Assembly: GCF_000696385.1 (NCBI RefSeq) | Contig: NZ_JJMN01000065.1 | Span: 1 to 64,000 of the forward strand | Length of the DNA: 64,000 bases | Reading direction: 5' to 3' | Source of the DNA: Vibrio metoecus | Lineage (GTDB): Bacteria; Pseudomonadota; Gammaproteobacteria; Enterobacterales; Vibrionaceae | Part shown: positions 57,862-64,000 of the stretch, piece after piece | How positions within the stretch are numbered: position 1 is the stretch's first letter | How the letters are laid out: each line of letters opens with the position of its first letter | The notes under the pieces: model-generated | What the model was told of the DNA's origin: nothing | Database searches by the model: none | The model's input: the letters and a program-made list of their open reading frames with translations, nothing else | Translations under genes and position numbers: made by a program

Positions 57862-58475
57862 ACAAGACGGTAGCTGCCTATTGGCAGACTTTAACCTGAC
57901 CATTGCAGAAGGTGAGATTGTTAGTTTAATGGGGCCTAGCGGCTGCGGAAAATCAACGCTACTCAGTGTTGATTGCAGGGCATCTCGCGACGGATTTTAC
58001 CTTTCAAGGCACCCTTAAACTCGGTGATGTTCAACTCAACTCATTGCCAGCCCACCAGCGCCAAGTCGGTATTTTGTTCCAAGATGACTTACTCTTCCCA
58101 CATCTGAATGTGTGGGAGAATCTCGCGTTTGCACTCCCCAATACCGTGAAAGGAGAACAGCGCAAAAAAATCGCGCTAGCGGCACTCAAGAAAATAGCGC
58201 TCACCGATCTCGCTAGCTCCTTTCCAGAACAGATTTCAGGTGGACAACGAGCGCGGATTAGCTTGATGCGAATGTTGCTTGCTGAGCCAAAATTAGTCCT
58301 GCTAGATGAACCGTTCAGTAAACTGGATAAAACGTTGCGCAGCCAATTTCGTGACTGGGTATTTAGCCAACTTACCAGTGCAGGAATTCCGACCTTAATG
58401 GTGACTCATGATCATGATGATGTACCGGTAGGCAGCCGTGTCATTGAATGGCCAACCGAGGTGAAGCATGCTTGA
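57827..58475 (+). pseudogene. ynjD: ABC transporter ATP-binding protein YnjD (1-nt frameshift)
   Basis: A 215-aa ATPase when repaired. Walker A GPSGCGKST, Q-loop ILFQDDLLFPH, signature ISGGQRARISLMRML, Walker B LVLLDEPFSKLD, H-loop VTHDHDDV. Between Walker A and the rest the sequence AGTGTTGATTGC carries one extra base (about 57966): removing the G restores STLLSLIAGHL. The start is ATG 57827. Its stop overlaps the ynjF start by 8 nt. Confidence 0.87.
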
Positions 58476-59103
58476 TCGTTACGCTATCAAAGCGATTCGC
58501 TGGCCAGTTACTCAAATAGCCAGCGTGTTGGATAAAGCCAACATCACGGCCAACCAGGTGACACTGCTGGGTTTCGCCGTTGGCGTTCTCGCGCTACCGG
58601 CTCTTGCAATGGAACAATATGGGCTCGCGCTGATTCTGATTGCCGTAAACCGCATTTGTGATGGGCTCGATGGCGCACTGGCACGCCGCCAAGGTTTGAC
58701 TGATGCTGGTGGATTTCTCGACATCAGCCTCGATTTTTTGTTTTACTCTTTAGTACCGTTTGGTTTTGTTCTTGCCAATCCCGACCACAACGCGATTGCA
58801 GGAGCCTTCTTAATTTTTGCCTTTATCGGCACAGGCAGTAGCTTTCTCGCCTTCGCGGTAATGGCCAGTAAACGTAGCATCGCTAACCCAGTTTATCAGC
58901 ACAAGTCTTTGTATTACATGAGTGGACTCACCGAAGGGACCGAGACTATCGTGTGTTTTGCACTGATGTGCCTTTTCCCTAACGCTTTCTCAACCATCGC
59001 TTGGGTGTTTGGCGCAGCCTGTTGGTTTACCACCATGACTCGTATTTATTATGGCTTCCAAACATTGCAGCTTGCAGAAAAGAGCGAAGCAGTACAGCCG
59101 TAG
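58468..59103 (+). CDS. ynjF: CDP-alcohol phosphatidyltransferase family protein YnjF
   Basis: A 211-aa membrane enzyme with about six helices and the full catalytic motif D-G-x2-A-R-x8-G-x3-D-x3-D (in CDGLDGALARRQGLTDAGGF and following LDISLD), so it should be active in phospholipid headgroup transfer; the alcohol acceptor is unknown. It overlaps ynjD by 8 nt, showing translational coupling. In E. coli ynjE (a sulfurtransferase) lies between ynjD and ynjF; it is absent here. Confidence 0.88.
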   Translation: MLDRYAIKAIRWPVTQIASVLDKANITANQVTLLGFAVGVLALPALAMEQYGLALILIAVNRICDGLDGALARRQGLTDAGGFLDISLDFLFYSLVPFGFVLANPDHNAIAGAFLIFAFIGTGSSFLAFAVMASKRSIANPVYQHKSLYYMSGLTEGTETIVCFALMCLFPNAFSTIAWVFGAACWFTTMTRIYYGFQTLQLAEKSEAVQP

Positions 59104-59164
59104 TCTTCTACCCTCATCGCCTAAACCATAGACAATGAGGGTGAATTTCCACGCCAACACGAGC

Positions 59165-59872
59165 TTACTCTTTCGCGCTCACCTTCAAGACTGGCCAAGG
59201 CAAATCCCATGGAGATAGCCAACTTTCAATGCCTTGACTCACCGCATCTTCCTGCCATTTTTTTCCTAAGTGTGAAAACTGGCGCGGATCACACAACCAT
59301 TGGTAGACCTCACCTTGATAGGCAAAACGCAACGCAAAAGCGTGTAAATAACCGCGATCGGCCTCATCCGCAGTATTGTAAATAGGATCCCCGACAATTG
59401 CCGATCCTATAGACTTAAGTGCCACGCGAATTTGGTGAGTTTTTCCTGTGTGGGGTTTACATAAAAACAGTCGCTCACCCGGTGCTGCTGTGGTGGAAAA
59501 AAACTGAGTTACAGCTGGATTATGTTGTGAATTCAGAAGTTTCCATGATGAGCGACGTGAGCGCTCCATATCACCACTCACCAAACCCTGCTTCTTTTTC
59601 GGTTTTTTACTCCCAATCGCTAAATAGAATTTTTCAACCGAACGTTTGGCAAAACCTTGTGATAACTCGCTCGCGGCTGCGGCATTCCTCGCCAGCAATA
59701 AAATCCCCGAAGTCATCTTATCTAAACGATGTACCAAATAGAGTTGGTGGTCACCGCTTTGCGCTGCCACTTCTTGAAGTAGCATTGTATCCCCATCATC
59801 TTTATGGACTGACACATTAGGATGTTTGTTGATAAGCAGAAAATCAGGATGGGTAAACAGAATATCAAACAT
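59165..59872 (-). CDS. RluA-family pseudouridine synthase
   Basis: A 235-aa enzyme with the RluA catalytic block LVHRLDKMTSGILLLARN (Asp nucleophile) and the C-terminal HTGKTHQIRVAL. It lacks an S4 domain. It resembles the short RluA-like subgroup of vibrios and shewanellae whose RNA target is unassigned. The start ATG 59872 has GAGG. Confidence 0.9.
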   Translation of the reverse strand: MFDILFTHPDFLLINKHPNVSVHKDDGDTMLLQEVAAQSGDHQLYLVHRLDKMTSGILLLARNAAAASELSQGFAKRSVEKFYLAIGSKKPKKKQGLVSGDMERSRRSSWKLLNSQHNPAVTQFFSTTAAPGERLFLCKPHTGKTHQIRVALKSIGSAIVGDPIYNTADEADRGYLHAFALRFAYQGEVYQWLCDPRQFSHLGKKWQEDAVSQGIESWLSPWDLPWPVLKVSAKE

Positions 59873-59927
59873 AAATACGCCTCACTTTGCGACGTGATTA
59901 TACTTAAAACCCTCTCAGCCTAAAGAA

Positions 59928-59949
59928 AAAGCGGCTCGAAAGCCGCTTT
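59928..59949 (-). terminator. Terminator of the NSS transporter gene
   Basis: On the minus strand AAAGCGGCT pairs with AGCCGCTTT around TTCG and is followed by TTCTTT, about 30 nt past the transporter's stop. Confidence 0.85.
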
Positions 59950-59979
59950 ACTGTAGAACTTGTCTCTCTGATGTTTCGA

Positions 59980-61315
59980 TTAGGCAAAAAATACCATCAA
60001 CATCAGAACTGGGCAGACCAGACGCACATACCAAGGCCAAATCTTCCAGAACAGACTGTTTTCAACATCCGGGCAACCTTGTTTTAGCTCAGACAGGATC
60101 TGGTTACGATTCCAAATCCAACCAGCAATCAACGTAATCAGCAGTGCAATAATCGGTTGTGAATAAACGGTTGTGAACTCAATAACCAATCCGAATAGAC
60201 TTGAGAAGTTCAGAACAATCACACCTGAAATCACCGTGACTAAACCACCAATCCACAATACCGCAGTTAGAACGTTTTTGCTGTAATTCTTCAACAGCAC
60301 AAGCTACCGGTACTTCTAACATGGAGATGGAAGAGGTTAACGCTGCAATGATCATTAACAAGAAGAAGATGATGCCAATCACCGCACCAATCGCGCCCAT
60401 GGTGTCAAACATCGCTGGCAGAACCGTGAACACTAAAGTATCAGAGTTGAGTAACTCGCCGGAGGTGGAGAAAATTTCTACCCCGTTGTGTTTCGCCACA
60501 AACATAGCAGGCAAAACCATCAATCCCGCAATAAACGCAACACCCGTATCAATCAATGCCACTTGAGCGGCGGTTTTTGGCAAGTTGGCTTCTTTATTAA
60601 GATACGAGCCATAGGTGGTCATCACACACACACCTAAAGAGAGTGAGAAGAAGGCTTGCCCCATCGCACTGACCACGACCTGTGGCGTGAAATGGCTGAG
60701 ATCTGGAACCAAATACATTTTGAGCCCGTCCATCGCACCTTCTTGGGTGAAGATATACACCGTCAATAGGCCAAACAGAACGAACAACAACGGCATCAGT
60801 CGGGTGGACCATTTTTCGATGCCATCTGCAACACCGTTGCGCACGACAAACATGGTTAAAGCCATGAAGGCCATCATCAAAACAAGATTTCGCTCGGTAC
60901 TAAAAGAGGTTAACCAATGACTTGCACTCTCTCCACCCACCAGTGTTAGACCGCTACCAAACAGTGACCCGACTAACCATCCAGCGACAATCGCATAGAA
61001 GCTGAGGATGAGTGAAACCACCACCATCCCAACCAAGCCCAGTAGAATCGCACCCACTTTACCTTTAGGCCAAACGGCACGAAATGATCGAATCGGGTTT
61101 GATTGACCATAACGGCCAATAGTTAGCTCTGCCACCAACATAGGGTAAGCCAATAAAAACACCATACATAGGTAGACCAAAAGGAAAACGGCACCACCAT
61201 TACTCGCGGCCTGAGTGGGAAATCCCCACACATTGCCAAGACCTACCGCAGAACCTGCCGCGGCCATAATAAAACCAAATCGAGAGGAAAATTGACCTCT
61301 AGAGCTACTCGCCAT
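59980..61315 (-). pseudogene. Sodium-dependent NSS/SNF family transporter (frameshifted)
   Basis: An Na+:neurotransmitter-symporter family permease of about 445 aa when repaired. N-terminal SSRFGFIMAAAGSAVGLGNVWGFP is the family signature around helix 1; there are about 12 helices (for example FFLLMIIAALTSSISMLEVPVA). The frame breaks near 60280-60300 within CTGTTGAAGAATTACAGC: the upstream part ends out of frame at 60179, while helices 10-12 continue in another frame (KNYSKNVLTAVLWIGGLV) to 59980. A 1- or 2-nt error is likely, but I cannot reconstruct the exact base. The start is ATG 61315. The substrate, probably an amino acid, is unknown. Confidence 0.87.
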
Positions 61316-61650
61316 ATTTGCTACCAATGAATTGTGTTTGCTTAGTTATTTGCGGGTGTAAAATAATAATTACACCCGATAAAGTCATCACTAACTTTAG
61401 AAGTATGGCAAGTAAATCAGTTCAAGAATAAAATTGGAAGACCGAACAAGTCTAATTTTGCTATCAGTAATTTGATTTTGCGGTGTGTTTGTTAATTTTT
61501 CACTCGAAAGCTGACGCGTTTCACTTATTTTTACAAATTAATAACAAGATCATCCTGCCAAACTCTTCGATTAATTTGGCCACTTCGCTTTCTTCTCTTA
61601 TGCTTTCGCTTTACTATCCCAAATGAATTTCAGTTTCTTATTGGATAAGA
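61316..61650. promoter_or_regulatory. Divergent spacer NSS transporter / cls
   Basis: A 335-bp AT-rich intergenic region with divergent promoters. I found no convincing palindrome, small ORF or RNA structure. Confidence 0.35.
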
Positions 61651-63105
61651 ATGGACAAGCTCTATCACTTTCTCACCCTGCTTAGCATTGGTATCTACTG
61701 GTTATTAGTAGCAGGTGTGACTATTCGTGTGGTTCTTAAACGGCGTGCGGTCAGTGTATCGTTGGCTTGGCTGATGGTGATCTACATCATTCCATTTGTT
61801 GGCGTACTTTGTTATTTCCTATTTGGCGAGCTCAATCTTGGCCGCAAAAGGGCGGAACGTGCTAAAGAGATGTTTACCCCTTTTGGTCATTGGTTTCGTT
61901 CTTTAAATGATTGCCAAGCCCATGTGCAAGAAGGCATGGGTGCTCATATTTCTCGTATTGATGAGTTATGTAATAACCGGATGGGCATCCCTGCCCTCAG
62001 TGGCAATACTCTATCGCTTCTGAACTCCCCTAATGAAATTTTACATGCGGTGATTGAGGATATTGAACGCGCTCAATTTCAAGTTCGCATGGTTTTTTAT
62101 ATTTGGCATCCCGGAGGTTTAGCCGATGGCGTTGCTTCGGCTTTGATTCAAGCCGCCAAACGTGGCGTGGATGTCAAACTTCTCCTTGATTCCGCAGGAA
62201 GCCCGCGATTTTTCCGCAGCCCTTGGGTACAAATGATGCGTGATGCTGGGATTGAAGTGGTTCAAGCCTTGGAAGTGAGTCCATGGCGTATTTTCCTGCG
62301 CAGACTGGATTTGCGCCAACATCGCAAAATCATCGTGATTGATGATGAAATCGCCTATACCGGTTCAATGAACATGGTTGACCCAGCGTACTTCAAGCAA
62401 AACGCGGGGGTGGGGCAATGGATCGATATCATGGTACGAGTCACAGGCCCTACGGTGAACGTACTTTCTGCCATTCACTGTTGGGATTGGGAATTTGAAA
62501 CGGGATTACGCCTATTCCCTCAAAGTCCAGAGTGCAGCCTTGAGCCTAATCAACCTCAGCATCCCATCCAAGTGGTGCCGTCAGGTCCTGGGATGCCAGA
62601 GAATTTGATCTCGCAAGTGCTCACCTTAGCCATCAACCAAGCTAACCGTTCTGTTTGTATTACAACGCCTTATTTTGTTCCTAGCGCAGATTTACTCGCA
62701 ACGTTGAAAATGACCGCTCAACGAGGGATCCATGTCGATATTATCATTCCGAAAAAGAATGATTCACTGATGGTGCAATGGGCTTCACGGGCTTTTTACG
62801 GCGAGTTACTTGAAGCTGGAGTAAACATTCATGAATTCGATGGCGGCTTGCTGCACACCAAATCCGTGGTGATTGACCAACAATTTTGTTTAGTCGGAAC
62901 CGTAAATCTGGATATGCGCAGCCTGTGGCTTAATTTTGAGCTCACTCTCGCCGTAGATGATCTGGAATTTACCCAGCAAATGCATTGGCTACAACAGCAA
63001 TACATTCTGCAATCTCGCCCTGTGATTGAAGCGGAATGGGTACAGCGGCCATGGCATAACCGGTTCTTAGAGCGAATCTTCTATCTATTTAATCCTCTTC
63101 TGTAG
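61651..63105 (+). CDS. cls: Cardiolipin synthase
   Basis: A 484-aa membrane-bound phospholipase-D-type enzyme that makes cardiolipin from two phosphatidylglycerols. Two N-terminal helices (LLSIGIYWLLVAGVTIRVVL and LAWLMVIYIIPFVGVLCYFLF), then two HKD motifs: HRKIIVIDDEIAYTGSMN and LHTKSVVIDQQFCLVGTVN. The C terminus ERIFYLFNPLL is typical of ClsA. ATG 61651 has GGATAAG. It is single, with a GC-rich hairpin after it. Confidence 0.95.
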   Translation: MDKLYHFLTLLSIGIYWLLVAGVTIRVVLKRRAVSVSLAWLMVIYIIPFVGVLCYFLFGELNLGRKRAERAKEMFTPFGHWFRSLNDCQAHVQEGMGAHISRIDELCNNRMGIPALSGNTLSLLNSPNEILHAVIEDIERAQFQVRMVFYIWHPGGLADGVASALIQAAKRGVDVKLLLDSAGSPRFFRSPWVQMMRDAGIEVVQALEVSPWRIFLRRLDLRQHRKIIVIDDEIAYTGSMNMVDPAYFKQNAGVGQWIDIMVRVTGPTVNVLSAIHCWDWEFETGLRLFPQSPECSLEPNQPQHPIQVVPSGPGMPENLISQVLTLAINQANRSVCITTPYFVPSADLLATLKMTAQRGIHVDIIIPKKNDSLMVQWASRAFYGELLEAGVNIHEFDGGLLHTKSVVIDQQFCLVGTVNLDMRSLWLNFELTLAVDDLEFTQQMHWLQQQYILQSRPVIEAEWVQRPWHNRFLERIFYLFNPLL

Positions 63106-63115
63106 TTTTCTCACT

Positions 63116-63137
63116 GCGCAGGGTTGCAATCCTGCGC
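63116..63137 (+). terminator. Hairpin after cls
   Basis: GCGCAGG / CCTGCGC (7-bp stem, 8-nt loop), with a T4 tract ten bases later. A weak terminator candidate before metC. Confidence 0.5.
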
Positions 63138-63185
63138 GGCTCCGTGTTTTAAATAAACTTTTATAAAGTCAGACAAGGACAGCCG

Positions 63186-64000
63186 ATGTCAGAAGGTAAT
63201 AAAACCCGCCTAGTCACTGCGGGGCGCAGTAAAAAATGGACTCTCGGAGTGGTCAATCCCCCCGTACAACGTGCATCAACCGTCGTTTTCGATAGTGTTG
63301 CGCAAAAAAATCAGGCGGCCGTAAATCGCGCAAACAAAACTCTATTTTACGGACGTCGTGGAACGACCACCCATTTTGCTTTTCAAGACGCTATGGTTGA
63401 AGTTGAAGGCGGAGCAGGATGCGTACTCTACCCTTGCGGTGCAGCAGCGATCACCAATGCTATTCTCTCTTTTGTAGCGCAAGGCGACCATATTTTGATG
63501 GTTGATACCTGTTACGAACCTACAAGAGACTTTTGTGAAAAGGTGCTCAAAAAGCTTGGCGTTTCAACCACCTATTACGACCCTATGGTCGGTGAAGGCA
63601 TTCGTGAACTGATCCAACCCAATACCAAGGTGCTGTTTACTGAATCCCCTGGCTCACTCACCATGGAAGTGCAGGATATCCCAACACTTTCTCGTATCGC
63701 TCATGAGCATGACGTTATCGTAATGCTCGATAATACGTGGGCCGCGGGTGTGCTGTTCTCTCCATTTGAACACGGCGTAGATATTTCAATTCAAGCCGCC
63801 ACTAAATACATTGTGGGTCACTCAGATGTCATGCTTGGCACTGCTGTCGCCAACGAAAAATGTTGGGAACAGTTACGAGAACACAGTTACTTGATGGGTC
63901 AGTATGCCTCACCTGATGATGTGTATATGGCAATGCGTGGCCTACGCACACTCGATGTGCGTCTACGTCAGCATGAGCAAAATAGTTTACGCATTGCCCA
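63186..64000 (+). CDS. metC: Cystathionine beta-lyase MetC (runs off the window)
   Basis: The first 271 codons of a Cys/Met-metabolism PLP lyase that converts cystathionine to homocysteine in methionine synthesis. [51 protein letters not shown] and the PLP lysine in [15 protein letters not shown] are typical of MetC. ATG 63186 has AAGGA. The frame is open to base 64000, so the C-terminal third lies outside. Confidence 0.93.
   Translation, partial: MSEGNKTRLVTAGRSKKWTLGVVNPPVQRASTVVFDSVAQKNQAAVNRANKTLFYGRRGTTTHFAFQDAMVEVEGGAGCVLYPCGAAAITNAILSFVAQGDHILMVDTCYEPTRDFCEKVLKKLGVSTTYYDPMVGEGIRELIQPNTKVLFTESPGSLTMEVQDIPTLSRIAHEHDVIVMLDNTWAAGVLFSPFEHGVDISIQAATKYIVGHSDVMLGTAVANEKCWEQLREHSYLMGQYASPDDVYMAMRGLRTLDVRLRQHEQNSLRIA

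Noticed and set aside
23941..60300. Programmed ribosomal frameshifting as explanation of the broken genes
   Set aside because: The affected families do not use it, the sites lack slippery heptamers with downstream structures, and several need two shifts in 30 nt.

Overview
The window is typical Vibrio cholerae large-chromosome DNA. I recognise the order frhA, nspC/norspermidine genes, nhaA, rplY, vesC, vchC, vieB-vieA-vieS, mgtE, cls, metC, and many proteins read as Vibrio orthologues. No rRNA, tRNA, CRISPR array, IS element, integron or prophage is visible, so this looks like core chromosome rather than an island.

Layout. 1-3.9 kb: the 5' end of the giant adhesin gene frhA (leftward), facing a TolC-type outer-membrane channel and an OmpA-like protein. 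4.0-9.9 kb: the leftward norspermidine pathway (DABA aminotransferase/decarboxylase fusion, carboxynorspermidine dehydrogenase, nspC), preceded by a structured leader matching the DABA-DC-AT candidate RNA motif. 10-17.2 kb: nhaA, an Att-type ABC system (ATPase, FtsX-like permease, AttH-like lipocalin protein) and a MATE exporter. 17.3-23.5 kb: an SDR/DUF2867 protein, DUF2913, a Bcr/CflA exporter with a 28-bp palindromic operator candidate, rsuA and radD. 23.5-26.5 kb: a PepSY protein with a PhoP/PhoQ-type two-component pair, then rplY. 26.5-34.4 kb: small or poorly known genes (RRF-like, lipoprotein, GNAT), a chemoreceptor, a DUF3103-like lipoprotein, a HAD phosphatase and an SgrR-type regulator with a divergent small ORF. 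34.4-38.8 kb: secreted protease genes vesC and vchC, divergent. 38.9-45.9 kb: the vieSAB cyclic-di-GMP signalling operon. 46-51 kb: an M-box Mg2+ riboswitch and mgtE, an EamA permease and an SdaC-like serine transporter. 50.6-54.8 kb: a lipoprotein-HlyD/ABC export operon, two small genes and a META-domain (HslJ-like) lipoprotein. 55-59.1 kb: the ynjBCD-F operon. 59-64 kb: an RluA-family pseudouridine synthase, an NSS-family transporter, cls and the start of metC.

How they fit together. Much of the window concerns surface attachment and second-messenger or polyamine control. FrhA carries a LapG-type PAAG site (c-di-GMP-controlled adhesin retention). VieA is an EAL phosphodiesterase. Norspermidine is a Vibrio biofilm polyamine signal. 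Mg2+ (M-box/mgtE, PhoPQ-like) and envelope functions also recur.

Quality caveat. The first 23.9 kb reads cleanly, but between 23.9 and 60.3 kb nine loci carry 1-2 nt disruptions: PepSY/response regulator, response regulator, chemoreceptor, vchC, vieS, mgtE, ynjC, ynjD and the NSS transporter. Many fall in or beside short homopolymers, and several come as close pairs. Consensus sequencing error is the simplest explanation. I describe the genes as they would read when repaired and flag each site.
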